Shown: in pieces, positions 1-8,756 of the stretch
How positions within the stretch are numbered: the first letter of the stretch is position 1
Layout: each line of letters starts with the position of its first letter
Source: Streptacidiphilus pinicola
GTDB taxonomy: Bacteria; Actinomycetota; Actinomycetes; Streptomycetales; Streptomycetaceae
DNA length: 64,000 bases
Assembly (NCBI RefSeq): GCF_003258295.1
Contig: NZ_QKYN01000036.1
Span: 1-64,000 of the forward strand
Direction of reading: 5' to 3'
The notes under the pieces: model-generated
Database searches by the model: none
What the model saw: only the letters and a program-made list of their open reading frames with translations
What the model was told of the DNA's origin: nothing
Made by a program: the position numbers and the translations under genes

Positions 1-156
1 CCAGGGACCGGCCGCGGCCGGTTGCGGTCCCGGGCCGCCGGACGAGCAGCCGGCCACGGCGGCGACCACGGCCAGCATCGACAGCAGCCCGGCCCCGAAG
101 GCCCGGCCCCGGCGCGGGTGGGCGCGCCGACCCCGAGGGGAGTGCGTCGTCCTCAT
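1..156 (-). CDS. lipoprotein, N-terminal part only (runs off the window)
   Basis: ATG at 156 opens a frame that reads to the window edge. It begins with an Arg-rich stretch (MRTTHSPRGRR), then a hydrophobic segment ending in the lipobox-like AVAGC at about residues 34-38, followed by SSGG. This is a typical type II signal peptide, so the protein should be an exported lipid-anchored lipoprotein. Its start codon overlaps the stop of the preceding membrane protein (ATGA), so it is the most distal visible gene of the glycan operon. Only about 52 residues are visible and no functional domain is reached. Confidence 0.6.
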   Translation of the reverse strand, partial: MRTTHSPRGRRAHPRRGRAFGAGLLSMLAVVAAVAGCSSGGPGPQPAAAGPW

Positions 157-545
157 GGTCCCGACCTCCGTTCCCGCCGTCCCAGCGGGTAGAGCGCCAT
201 CAGCGAGGTCAGTACGGCGAGGACGCCGACGGCCCGCAGGGTGGTGATCGAGTGGGTGAAGAAGAACGCCTCCGCCACCAGCGTGTCGATCACGACGCTG
301 AACGCCACGCTGAGCACGGCGAACTCGAGCCGGTCCGGCCCGTGTCCGCGATGGGCGGGGTGGGTCAGCCGGAGGGCGGCGGCGCCGGGGCAGACGAGCA
401 GGAAGGGCACCACGAGCACGACCCGCAGCGGCGTCAGCTCGGCCGGCAGCAGGGTGGCGGCGACGGCCACCCATCCGGACAGCAGCAGGCCGTACCGGGC
501 GAGGCCGTGCCGGGCGACGCTGTTCCTGGCGACGAGATGCGACAT
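153..545 (-). CDS. small multi-pass membrane protein of the glycan operon
   Basis: 130 aa with about four hydrophobic segments (GLLLSGWVAVAATLL; LRVVLVVPFLLVCPGAAAL; FAVLSVAFSVVIDTLVAEAFF; LRAVGVLAVLTSLMALYPL). The ATG (545) shares a base with the stop of the large membrane protein upstream, and its own stop overlaps the lipoprotein start, so translation of the three is coupled. Small membrane proteins like this are common beside polysaccharide-assembly genes in streptomycetes, but I recognise no family. A membrane role in glycan export or assembly is inferred from context only. Confidence 0.7.
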   Translation of the reverse strand: MSHLVARNSVARHGLARYGLLLSGWVAVAATLLPAELTPLRVVLVVPFLLVCPGAAALRLTHPAHRGHGPDRLEFAVLSVAFSVVIDTLVAEAFFFTHSITTLRAVGVLAVLTSLMALYPLGRRERRSGP

Positions 546-2425
546 CAGCGTCCTCCTTGCTGCGGTTGCTGCTGCGACGGCTTGGACTGTCCGGGCCGTG
601 GTTGCAGCGCGGGGTTGCTGCGGTCCACCAGCACGTAGACCACCGCGTCGGAGTTGCGGTAGACCGGGGCGAAGATGCGCGAGTGGTCGACCGCCGTCTC
701 CAGTCTGCTGACGGTGTCGGCGGGCAGCACGCCGGTGATGTAGCACTCCGCCGTCTGGCCGCGGTTGAGGATGAGGTACACCGGACCCGGCGGCGCGTCG
801 AGCGCGACGGCCTCCTCCAGACCGGCCAGCGGACTGCTGATGAGCAGGCGTCGGTTCTGGACGGAGTTCCAGGCGATGACCACGCGGCTGTGCAGCTCGT
901 ACTGGTTGTCGATGTTCGGGATGTTGTTGGTGACCGAGACGATCGTCGAACCGGTGGGCACCACGCGGTCCAGATAGGAGGTCGCCGAGGCTTCCTTGGC
1001 GGTGAAGTACTCCATCTGTTCCTTGCCGTAGTAGCCGAACACCAGGCCGCCGAGGAAGCCCAGCAGCAGCACGTAGGTGGCCGCCACTCTCAGCCATCCG
1101 GGCGGCCGGATGCGCGGCATACCGGGCTGACGGACCCGGACGACGAGCGTGGCGGTCAGCATCGCGGTGGCCGGCAGCGCGAACATGAAGGCGCGGAAGA
1201 TCATCTCGCCGCCGTAGCTGTTCAGCGCGGGCATCGGCAGCGGCGCGAGGGCCAACCACGGGAGCACGGTGTGGCGGGTCCAGCGGCGGCGGACCAGGGC
1301 GACGACGGCCAGCAGCAGCACCGCCGCCGACAGGCCGCGATCGATCCAGGCCAGCAGGATCTGGCCCGCGGCGGGGGTGCCGAGCCCGGTCAGCCAGGTG
1401 GGGGCGTTCGAGTCGGGCGAGGTGAGCGCCTTGATGAAGCTGCCCAGGTTGGCCGCGATGTAGGGGCGCGCCGCGGTGGCGAACCAGACGGCCTGGAGCA
1501 CCACGGCGGAGGCCAGCACCGGCAGCACGGTCCGCCGGTTGCGGCGCGGGACCGAGAGCGCGGTCAGGGTGACGATCAGCATCAGCGGGGTGAGCTGGTG
1601 CGAGGAGACCAGCACGGTCTCCATCAGCACCACCATGCCCAGCAGCGGCAGCCGCCAGCGTGGCGGTCCGGGGGACGTCAACTGCTTGACGACCAGCCCG
1701 ATCAGGGTGACGTAGAGCAGGAAGTCGAAGGTCTGCGGGGCGAAGTAGTCCTGGCCGATCCACGAGCAGGAGAAGAAGATCCAGACGGCGCCCCAGATCA
1801 GCTTCCGCTGCCGGGTGAGCGAGCGGTACAGCAACAGCAGCGGACCGATCATCAGCACGTTGACGACCGGCGTGGCCCAGTGCGCGTAGCCCATCGCCGA
1901 GGGCAGCCCGGTGAGCCGCAGCACCAGGCCGTTCGCCGCGAAGAAGCCCGGCCACTGGTTGTAGATGTCGAGCCAGCCGGGGTGCGGCACCGCTCCCCCG
2001 TTGCGCAGCAGCGCGTCGACCACGTCGACGTGCTTCCAGGCCCAGGAGTAGCGCAGGGTGGGGTACAGGATGCTGGGGGTCGCATGGATGATCGCGATCA
2101 GCGAGACCACGTAGACGGCCGGCCAGACCCGGCTGAGGCGGTCCGCGTGCAGGGTGACCACGAAGCCGAGGGTGAGCAGGCCGAGCGCGACCCAGAACAG
2201 GACCGGCAGCACCTGGAGCAGGCCGAGGTCGCCCATCCGCCCGACGTGCACGTGGCGCAGCGAGAGCAGCCAGAGGGTCAGGGCCACCGGCGGCACGGCG
2301 CAGGTCACGACCGTCCGAACCGTCACGCGGCGGTTCGTCCGCACTCCGCGCGGGTCCGCCGGTTCGGCCGGCGCGGGTGGCACCGGCGTGTTCCGGGTCG
2401 CGGGGGGCCTCAGCGTTCCGGCCAT
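545..2425 (-). CDS. large polytopic membrane protein, probable GT-C-like glycosyltransferase
   Basis: 626 aa, chosen from ATG 2425, which overlaps the upstream gene by 16 bp. Many transmembrane helices alternate with loops rich in W, Y and H (LRYSWAWKHVDVVDALL, DIYNQWPGFFAANGLVLRL, WIFFSCSWIGQDYFAPQTFDF). This pattern resembles actinobacterial polyprenyl-phosphate-sugar-dependent (GT-C fold) transferases. The C-terminal 200 residues are less hydrophobic and include SVTNNIPNIDNQYELHSRVV, probably an extracytoplasmic domain. It sits in a run of glycosyltransferase, deacetylase and flippase genes, which supports a role in lipid-linked polysaccharide assembly. The exact donor and acceptor cannot be told. 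Confidence 0.65.
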   Translation of the reverse strand: MAGTLRPPATRNTPVPPAPAEPADPRGVRTNRRVTVRTVVTCAVPPVALTLWLLSLRHVHVGRMGDLGLLQVLPVLFWVALGLLTLGFVVTLHADRLSRVWPAVYVVSLIAIIHATPSILYPTLRYSWAWKHVDVVDALLRNGGAVPHPGWLDIYNQWPGFFAANGLVLRLTGLPSAMGYAHWATPVVNVLMIGPLLLLYRSLTRQRKLIWGAVWIFFSCSWIGQDYFAPQTFDFLLYVTLIGLVVKQLTSPGPPRWRLPLLGMVVLMETVLVSSHQLTPLMLIVTLTALSVPRRNRRTVLPVLASAVVLQAVWFATAARPYIAANLGSFIKALTSPDSNAPTWLTGLGTPAAGQILLAWIDRGLSAAVLLLAVVALVRRRWTRHTVLPWLALAPLPMPALNSYGGEMIFRAFMFALPATAMLTATLVVRVRQPGMPRIRPPGWLRVAATYVLLLGFLGGLVFGYYGKEQMEYFTAKEASATSYLDRVVPTGSTIVSVTNNIPNIDNQYELHSRVVIAWNSVQNRRLLISSPLAGLEEAVALDAPPGPVYLILNRGQTAECYITGVLPADTVSRLETAVDHSRIFAPVYRNSDAVVYVLVDRSNPALQPRPGQSKPSQQQPQQGGR

Positions 2426-4824
2426 CGCGCCGCCTCCGAGAGGACGGGGACGACGTTGGCCACGACCCACCAACGACTGCGCCCGTAGCGGGGCGACTTG
2501 TCCAGGTTCGAGGCCACGTGCCAGAGCCAGGCGAGCAGCGGCAGCGCGGTGCGGCCGAGGGTGTCGTCGACGCCCGCGGCGTCGAGCAGCGCGAGATCCG
2601 CGGCGGGCAGCGAGCCGTCGCGCAGGACCGCGGTGACGAGGCTGCCCCAACAGCGGTCGGCCGTCAGGGAGTGCAGCGCGAGGAGGAAGGTGTGCGCGTC
2701 GATCCCGGCGGGGGCGTCCGTGCCGGCGCCCGCCCAGTCGAGCACCCCGGAGACCCGGTCGCCGCCGTCGGCCAGCAGGACGTTGCCGGGGGCGTAGTCG
2801 CCGTGGATCCAGGCCACCGTCAGCGGCCGGCCCGCCAGTTCGGCGTGCACCCGGGCGCTGAGCGCGTCCAGGCCCGCGGCTCCCAGGCCCGCCCGGCACC
2901 AGGTGATCTGCTCGGACAGCAGGGTCCGGCGTGCGCCGATCCACTCGTCGATGCAGCCGTCGGCGCGCAGCGTGCGTCCCGTCGCCCGGTGCAGTTCGTG
3001 CACGGCGGTGAGCGAGGTGGCGGTCACCCGCCGGGTGTGGGCGGGGAACCGGGTGAGGTGGTCCTCCGCCCGGACGCCGGGCAGCCAGCTCTGGGTGACC
3101 AGCTGCGGCCGCTCGTCCAGGTGGCTGGCGACGGGCAGCGGCAGCAGCCGCCGCCACTCGCCCAGCCGCGGGTCCGCCTCCAACCGCCGCAGCACGTCCC
3201 ACTCGCGGGCCAGGGACGCGGAGGCCCGCGGGTTCCTCGGGTGCTTGACGGCGAGTGAGGGCGCACCGGCGTAGTCGAGCCGGAAGACCAGCACGTCGGA
3301 GTGGCCCTGCGGGGAGGGGCGCAGGCGTGCCACCTCGGCGGAGTCGACGCCCGGGGTCGTCCAGCGCCCGGCCAGCCGACGGGCGGTCAGCCGGGCGGCG
3401 GGCCGGCTGAACAGCGCCGGGCGGCGGATCGGCAGCAGGCCGCGCAGGGGCGTCCAGCCCGGTCCGGCCGCATGGGCGGTCGTGCCCGTCCGGGCCGGCG
3501 CCGCCGCGGCCTCCGGCAGCCAGCTCGAGCGCCGCCACACCAGCCCGCCCGCGACCACGCACTGCGCCACGAGCCAGGCGACGGAGGCGCCGGCGACGCC
3601 CATCGGCCGCAGCAGCACCGCGCTCAGCCCGAGCACCAGTACCGCCTGCCCGGCCAGGGACGCCACGACGACGCGCATCCGGCGGCGCACCCGGCAGACC
3701 GCGACCGCGACGCAGACGACGAGGTTGGGCAGGGCGGACAGGCCGAGGAGTCGCAGCGCGACCACGCCGCTGTGGGCGTAGGCGGGGCCGAAGACGGTCA
3801 GCAGCCAGGGGGCCGCGACCACCACCAGCAGGGTGCCGACGGCCAGCAGCGCGCCCGCGTGGCGCAGCACGTGCAGGCAGTGACGCCGCAGTTCGCCGGG
3901 GGCGCCGACGGTCTCGACGATCAGAGAGGCGGACATGTTGATGGCGAACTGGTAGAGCGCGTACGCCACCAGCCAGGCGATCGAGAAGTAGGCGCTCGCG
4001 GCGGCGCCGAGGCGGTCCAGCACGATGATCGGCGGCAGGGTGGTGGCGGCGAGCCAGCACATCGAGGCGATCCAGTCGGCGGACAGGTAGCTCCAGGTGG
4101 GCGCGGCGGGCGCGGAAGGCTCGGTCGGGGTCCGGCGCACGTGCCGGGGTATCGCCCTGGCGAAGAGGTAGGTGTTGGTGAAGGCGAGCGAGACGACGAG
4201 GCCGACTCCCCAGGAGCCGAGGATCGCGCTCAGCGGTCCGGCGACCGCGAACAGGGCCAGCAGCAGCACCTTCGCCGTCGCGAACAGGGCGTTCTCGGCG
4301 ACCACCCAGTCCGCCCGGCGCAGCCCCGTCAGCACCCCGTCCTGCAGCACGAAGACCGCGTAGCCGGCGACGGCGGCGGTGAACGCGGCGCCGACGAGGG
4401 GGGCGTGCAGGAAGGACAGGCCCGAGGCCAGCCGTGGGATGAGCAGGACGAATCCGGCGCCGAGCAGCAGCCCGCAGCTCACCGCGGCGAGGTAGGCCAC
4501 GGCGACCAGCCGCCCGGTGCGCTTCCCCGCGGGTGCGACGAACCGGATCATCGTGTTGACCAGGTTGAGCTGCCCGATCCCGCCGAGGAACATCATCGCG
4601 GACACCGCGGCGTAGCCGCGCCCGACCGAGCCCGGGCCGAACAGGTGGGCGGCGAGCGCCCAGTAGGCGGCTCCCACGCCCGAGGTCAGGATCGAGCTGA
4701 CGGTCAGCAGGTGTCCGTTGCGCAGCAGGGGGTCGTAGCCGCGGACGGCGGCGCGCACCACGGCCAGGGGCGAGCGCCGCACCGCGGTGGCGCGGTAGAA
4801 GGCCCGACCGGCCGGCGCACTCAT
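2410..4824 (-). CDS. Wzx/MATE-like polysaccharide flippase fused to APH-fold kinase domain
   Basis: 804 aa from ATG 4824 (ATGA overlap with the upstream methyltransferase). Residues about 25-430 form a 12-14-helix exporter of the polysaccharide flippase type (YDPLLRNGHLLTVSSILTSG, VNTMIRFVAP, YFSIAWLVAYALYQF). After a linker, residues about 500-800 form an aminoglycoside/choline-phosphotransferase-like kinase: candidate ATP lysine in LAVKHPRN near 527, catalytic HGDYAPGN near 672, and metal-binding aspartate in GVLDWAG near 693. All three kinase motifs are present, so the domain looks active. In the operon the flippase half would move a lipid-linked glycan across the membrane; phosphorylation of a sugar or lipid intermediate by the kinase half is inference. 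There is no internal stop or frameshift between the halves. Confidence 0.8.
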   Translation of the reverse strand: MSAPAGRAFYRATAVRRSPLAVVRAAVRGYDPLLRNGHLLTVSSILTSGVGAAYWALAAHLFGPGSVGRGYAAVSAMMFLGGIGQLNLVNTMIRFVAPAGKRTGRLVAVAYLAAVSCGLLLGAGFVLLIPRLASGLSFLHAPLVGAAFTAAVAGYAVFVLQDGVLTGLRRADWVVAENALFATAKVLLLALFAVAGPLSAILGSWGVGLVVSLAFTNTYLFARAIPRHVRRTPTEPSAPAAPTWSYLSADWIASMCWLAATTLPPIIVLDRLGAAASAYFSIAWLVAYALYQFAINMSASLIVETVGAPGELRRHCLHVLRHAGALLAVGTLLVVVAAPWLLTVFGPAYAHSGVVALRLLGLSALPNLVVCVAVAVCRVRRRMRVVVASLAGQAVLVLGLSAVLLRPMGVAGASVAWLVAQCVVAGGLVWRRSSWLPEAAAAPARTGTTAHAAGPGWTPLRGLLPIRRPALFSRPAARLTARRLAGRWTTPGVDSAEVARLRPSPQGHSDVLVFRLDYAGAPSLAVKHPRNPRASASLAREWDVLRRLEADPRLGEWRRLLPLPVASHLDERPQLVTQSWLPGVRAEDHLTRFPAHTRRVTATSLTAVHELHRATGRTLRADGCIDEWIGARRTLLSEQITWCRAGLGAAGLDALSARVHAELAGRPLTVAWIHGDYAPGNVLLADGGDRVSGVLDWAGAGTDAPAGIDAHTFLLALHSLTADRCWGSLVTAVLRDGSLPAADLALLDAAGVDDTLGRTALPLLAWLWHVASNLDKSPRYGRSRWWVVANVVPVLSEAARWPER

Positions 4825-5522
4825 GTCGACGCTTCCCCTCGGGTGGCCAGGCGGTTGATGACCCGCCGCGTCGCCGTCCGGGCGACGAGCGGGAACATCC
4901 GGCCGACGGCGGCCTTGCCTCCGCTCAGCACCCGGGCCGCGGCGACGTCGACCGCGGTGATGCCGCGGGCGGGCTGCCGCCTGACGATCGAGTAGGCGCG
5001 GTGGGCGGACAGGTCCCGTTCCACCATCGGGTCGTGGCGGCGTGCGCGCAGGAACACGCCCGGGAACTCCTCGTCCGGCCGGAGCACCTCGATGCCGAGG
5101 TCCCCGAAGATGGCGGCCATGTCGGCCACCTCGAAGCGCCAGAAGTCCAGGGGGTAGGGGTGGAACTCGAAGCCGCGGGAGCGGGTGGTGATGATCAGCA
5201 GTCCGCGGTCGCGCAGCACGCCCTTGAGGTTGTGGACCACCGCCCGCCAGTCCTGCACGTGTTCGAGCACCTCGGTGCTGATCACCACGTCGAACGAGGA
5301 CTCGCCGAAGCGCTCGATCAACTCCTCGGCGGGACACAGGAGATCGACGCCGGGGCCGGAGGCCATGTCGACGCCGACGTACTCGGCCGGGCGTAGCGGC
5401 GTCACGATGGACCTGACCGCGCCCCGCGCGTCACGGGAGCCGACCTCGATCACCCGACGGCCGGTGACGTCCCGCGCACCCAGATGCCGGGCCAGGAAGA
5501 CCGCTCCTGCCGCTGTACACAC
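4821..5522 (-). CDS. class I SAM-dependent methyltransferase of the glycan operon
   Basis: 233 aa from GTG 5522, with a GGAAGGGAG ribosome-binding site about a dozen bases upstream. Rossmann motif I is VIEVGSRDARGA (residues about 24-35), followed by the acidic VGVDMASGPGVD and the post-I segment SFDVVISTEVLEHVQDW typical of SAM methyltransferases. LDFWRFEVADM resembles methyltransferases found next to polysaccharide genes. It lies between the deacetylase and the flippase, so the likely substrate is a sugar or lipid-linked intermediate, though this cannot be read from sequence. The stop overlaps the flippase start. Confidence 0.78.
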   Translation of the reverse strand: MCTAAGAVFLARHLGARDVTGRRVIEVGSRDARGAVRSIVTPLRPAEYVGVDMASGPGVDLLCPAEELIERFGESSFDVVISTEVLEHVQDWRAVVHNLKGVLRDRGLLIITTRSRGFEFHPYPLDFWRFEVADMAAIFGDLGIEVLRPDEEFPGVFLRARRHDPMVERDLSAHRAYSIVRRQPARGITAVDVAAARVLSGGKAAVGRMFPLVARTATRRVINRLATRGEAST

Positions 5523-5547
5523 CCCGGATCACACTCCCTTCCTCACC

Positions 5548-6348
5548 TCAGCAGGCGACCGGGCGGCCGAGGGCCGCGCGCACGCGACGGTAGGCGCGCC
5601 AGCCTTTGGTCCGCAGCCGCTCCGGCACCGGTGCCACGGGCGCGCCGCGCCCCTCCACCCAGGCCTGGAACAGCTCTTGTGTGGTGTCGGCGCCGACCAT
5701 CAGCCGGCTGATCCGCAGCGGATGGTCCTCCGGCGAGCTGAACGCCCGGCCGACGGCGCAGGCCGAAGTCCAGCCGGCTTTCTGCACCTTGCGGCGCACC
5801 GCCTGGCTCGAGTAGCCGTGCGGATAGGCGAAGGAGTCCACCACGTGGCCGACCGCGTCCTCCAACTCGCGCTTGCAGACCACGATCTCGTCGTACAGCC
5901 GGCGCCCCGGCAGGGTGTCCAGCTGGGGATGGGTCCGCGAGTGGCCGCCGATCTCGATCCCGTAGGCGTCGAGGCCGGAGACCTGGCGCCAGTTCAGCAT
6001 CCGGGCGGGCGGCAGCAGGCTGCCGGTGGCGCTCCCGCCGGGGGGATGGATCGCCCCCGTGGTGAGGTAGAGGGTGGCGGGAAGTTCGCGGCCGGAGAGC
6101 AGCGGGGCCACGGTCCAGTAGAAGTCCGCGTAGCCGTCGTCGAAGGTGAGCACGGCGGCGCGCGGCGGCAGCGGCGGCCCGCCGTGCTGCGCGGAGACCA
6201 GGCGCCGCAACGGGACGACGGTCAGGCCGCCGTCCGCGATCCGGTCCAGTTGCTCGACGAAGGCACGCGGCGTCACCGTGTAGGGGGCGCTCCAGGTCGG
6301 CGGATCGTCCGTGACGGAGTGGTAGACGAAGACCGGTACGGCGCTCAT
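5548..6348 (-). CDS. polysaccharide deacetylase (CE4/NodB-like)
   Basis: 266 aa. The NodB motifs are present in order: TFDDGYADF (motif 1 with the two aspartates), HSRTHPQL (motif 2, zinc-binding His), and FAYPHGYSS (motif 3). The protein starts FVYHSVTDD, as in secreted or cytosolic CE4 enzymes, but there is no signal peptide, so it may act on a cytoplasmic lipid-linked sugar or leave by another route. The reaction would be removal of an N- or O-acetyl group from a polysaccharide. ATG 6348 overlaps the stop of the glycosyltransferase upstream; 25 bp separate it from the methyltransferase start. Confidence 0.85.
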   Translation of the reverse strand: MSAVPVFVYHSVTDDPPTWSAPYTVTPRAFVEQLDRIADGGLTVVPLRRLVSAQHGGPPLPPRAAVLTFDDGYADFYWTVAPLLSGRELPATLYLTTGAIHPPGGSATGSLLPPARMLNWRQVSGLDAYGIEIGGHSRTHPQLDTLPGRRLYDEIVVCKRELEDAVGHVVDSFAYPHGYSSQAVRRKVQKAGWTSACAVGRAFSSPEDHPLRISRLMVGADTTQELFQAWVEGRGAPVAPVPERLRTKGWRAYRRVRAALGRPVAC

Positions 6349-7337
6349 GGCGCGGCCCTGCCCGTCGGGCCCGCGCGCGCGAAGCCGCGCAGCCGGCCGG
6401 TGCCGTAGCCGAGCAGGGTGGTCCCGACGCCGGCCGCCAGGGCCACCACCGTGCTGCGGCGCGTGCCCGCGCGGGGGCGCAGTCCACGCACGAGCGCCAG
6501 CGGAATGGTCGAGCGCAGGTAGCTGCGCTCGCTCGAGAGGGCCGGTCCGGCGCCGGCATGGCGTGCCACGGCTGCCTTGGACAGGCCCTCAGCGAAACAG
6601 CGTGAGCGGAAGTAGGCCCAGCTGGCTCGGGCCGGCGGCACATGGTGGCGAACGGCAGCGGCCGGCTCGTAGAGGAGCACGGCCTCGGGGTCGTGGGCGC
6701 TGATCCGCAGACACAGTTCGGTCTCCTCACAGCCGAGCGGCCGGCTGCCGACACGTCCCAGGTCCGTGCGGAAGCCGCCGACGGCCAACAGCTCGGACCG
6801 GCGGAAGGACATGTTGGCGCCGATGAAGTTCCGTACGGCGGAGCGCTGTTGCGGCAGGCCGCGGTAGGAGCAGCCGACCACCCAGTCGAACTCGGGCGGG
6901 AACCAGCCGGGTCGGCCGGTCTCCCACCACGGCCGGACCAGGCCTCCGACGCCGACCACGTGCGGGTTGCGGTAGTTGGAGACCAGCCGGCGCGACCAGT
7001 CCGGCGCGGCGGCCGCGTCGTCGTCCAGGAAGGCGACGACGTCGCCGCGGGCGGCGGCCACCCCGCTGTTGCGGGCCCCCGCCAGTCCCCGGCGTTCCCG
7101 GTTCGCGACGATGCGCACCCCGCAGGTCTCCACGCGGGCCCGGGCGGCGAGCTCGGGGCAGTGGTCCACGACGAGCAGCAGTTCGTCGACGGGCTCACGC
7201 TGGGTCTGGACGGACTCGATCGCGGCCAGCAAATCGTCCCAACGGTCCATGGTGTAGGCGCAGATGACCACGGACAGGGCGATCCCGGGCGTGGTCCCGG
7301 GCGTGATTCCCGGGGTGGCTCCTCCGTACGGACACAT
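6345..7337 (-). CDS. family 2 glycosyltransferase
   Basis: 330 aa from ATG 7337, preceded by GGGAG. GT-A fold signals: ALSVVICAYTMDRWDD at the N-terminus, NRERRGLAGARNSGVAAARG, the nucleotide-sugar metal motif FLDDDAA near residue 104, FIGANMSFRRSELLAVGGF, and GCEETELCLR in the acceptor/catalytic region. A C-terminal helix (STVVALAAGVGTTLLGYG) may attach it to the membrane. The first residues contain a repeated PGITPGTTPGI stretch encoded by short near-repeats. It transfers an unknown sugar in the same operon as a second GT2. The ATGA overlap with the deacetylase couples translation. Confidence 0.85.
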   Translation of the reverse strand: MCPYGGATPGITPGTTPGIALSVVICAYTMDRWDDLLAAIESVQTQREPVDELLLVVDHCPELAARARVETCGVRIVANRERRGLAGARNSGVAAARGDVVAFLDDDAAAAPDWSRRLVSNYRNPHVVGVGGLVRPWWETGRPGWFPPEFDWVVGCSYRGLPQQRSAVRNFIGANMSFRRSELLAVGGFRTDLGRVGSRPLGCEETELCLRISAHDPEAVLLYEPAAAVRHHVPPARASWAYFRSRCFAEGLSKAAVARHAGAGPALSSERSYLRSTIPLALVRGLRPRAGTRRSTVVALAAGVGTTLLGYGTGRLRGFARAGPTGRAAP

Positions 7338-7344
7338 GGTCGAC

Positions 7345-7663
7345 TCAGCTCCCCGGTTCGGTGCGGCATGCCTGCCCCACGCTTGCATTGAGGGGCACCG
7401 TCTCGACGACGGGCACCATGGTGATGCGCGGTGCCGGCCGGCACCCGGCACGGCCCGGCGACCCCGCCGGTCGTGCCGATGGCGGCCACCAGCCCGAGCG
7501 GGTGTCCGCACGGCCGCACCCACGCCCACACGCGCCCGTCCGGGGCGATCGACGCGATCGACCCAAGTCCGCGTGACAAGGCGCGAACGGCTGTGTACGG
7601 CGATACGCGGGCGGCAAGGCAGGGGCAGGCCGCATCGGTGCACCGGTCGGCACCGTTCATCAT
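7345..7663 (-). pseudogene. small Cys-rich gene of the glycan operon, readable only with one frameshift
   Basis: ATG at 7663 overlaps the TGA of the upstream glycosyltransferase (ATGA), as almost every junction in this operon does. The frame reads MMNGADRCTDAACPCLAARV and continues through WAWVRPCGHPLGLVAAIG to GPCRVPA. About 7431-7445, in a GCCGGC-type tract, the sensible reading passes to the next frame: RITMVPVVETVPLNASVGQ and a TGA at 7345, 8 bp before the next glycosyltransferase. The span is 319 bp, one base more than a multiple of three. The restored product would be about 105 aa with five or six cysteines and no recognised family. It could be a sequencing indel, a recent mutation, or less likely recoding; by chance it could be non-coding. 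Confidence 0.45.
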
Positions 7664-8487
7664 TTCCACCCCGCCACCGCGGGGGCCGCCGTGAGCCTGG
7701 CCCTGGGGCGCTCGGCGACGAGGGTACGCAGCACCCGGCGGCCGTCGGAGACGGCGTGCAGGTGCGAACGCCCGTTGCGGCGGGGCAGTTCGAGGCTCGG
7801 CACTTCGGCGACCCGAAGCCCCGAGCGGAGTGCGTGCGCGATCATCTCGGCTTCGATCTCGAATCCCGGCGCGGACAGGTCCAGTTCGTCCAGGAGGCTG
7901 CGCCGGAAGGCGCAGAAGCCGTAGCAGAGGTCGGTCAGCGAGGCGTCGTAGAGGCGGTTCACCACCGCCAGCAGGAGGTGGTTGCCGAGCGAGCGGAAGC
8001 GGGTCAGGTCCAGTGACCCGCCGCCCGCGACGAACCGGGAGCCCTTGACGAAGTCGAAGCCGTGCTCCAGGAAGTGCAGGTAGTGCGGGATCTCGCCGGG
8101 CCACATGCTGCCGTCGGCGTCCATCATCACCACGTAGTCGCCCGCGGCGGCCAGGAATCCGGTGCGCAGCGCGTTGCCCTTGCCGGGTCCCTGCTGCTGC
8201 ACGATCCGCACGGTCGGCAGGCACAGGGCCGCCATACGCACGGTCGCGTCGCTGGAGGAGCCGTCCACGAGCAGCACCTCGTCGACGCAGCGCGGGATCT
8301 GCTCGAAGACCCAGGGGATGTTGCGGGCCTCGTTGTGCGCGGGCACGACCAGACTGACGGTGTGTCGGACCGGTGGCAGGTCGCTCGCGCGGCGCTTCTT
8401 CAGCTGCGGGGCGACTTGCGGAATCTCCACCCCGTTTGGGGACACACCGTTCGGGGACGTGTTGGTTCGGGGCAGGGTGGTACTCAT
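7660..8487 (-). CDS. family 2 glycosyltransferase, DPM1/polyprenyl-phosphate type
   Basis: 275 aa from ATG 8487 with GGAGAGG upstream; an in-frame ATG at 8583 is less likely because it adds a low-quality stretch. Motifs: VSLVVPAHNEARNIPWV, EVLLVDGSSSDAT, GKGNALRTGF, the DXD motif VMMDADGSMWPGEI, and KGSRFVAGGGSLDLTRFRSL, LCYGFCAFRRSLL, GFEIEAEM. This is the signature of dolichol/undecaprenyl-phosphate mannosyltransferase-like enzymes, which charge a polyprenyl carrier with a sugar. A short internal repeat (SPNGV twice) lies near residue 12. As the first gene of the operon it probably starts the pathway. Confidence 0.87.
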   Translation of the reverse strand: MSTTLPRTNTSPNGVSPNGVEIPQVAPQLKKRRASDLPPVRHTVSLVVPAHNEARNIPWVFEQIPRCVDEVLLVDGSSSDATVRMAALCLPTVRIVQQQGPGKGNALRTGFLAAAGDYVVMMDADGSMWPGEIPHYLHFLEHGFDFVKGSRFVAGGGSLDLTRFRSLGNHLLLAVVNRLYDASLTDLCYGFCAFRRSLLDELDLSAPGFEIEAEMIAHALRSGLRVAEVPSLELPRRNGRSHLHAVSDGRRVLRTLVAERPRARLTAAPAVAGWK

Positions 8488-8756
8488 CGGAGGATGCCTC
8501 TCCGCATGGAATGACGGCAGGCCGCAGCGGCGGCACAGGCCGTGTTTCACGGGGTCCCCGGGAATACGCGTGCGCGGTCGCACGAGTGGACGATCGGAGC
8601 GGTCACTCGGTTCGCGCCGTTCCCCGGCCCCTCGGTAGCCGTTCCCCCGAGCTACCGGTCAAGATTCGGACGCCAAAGCGTCGACCACCAAACTGGCGAA
8701 TGTACTCCGCGCATTCGCGGCGCCAGGGCCCCATCATCGCCACCGCGCTCACACAG

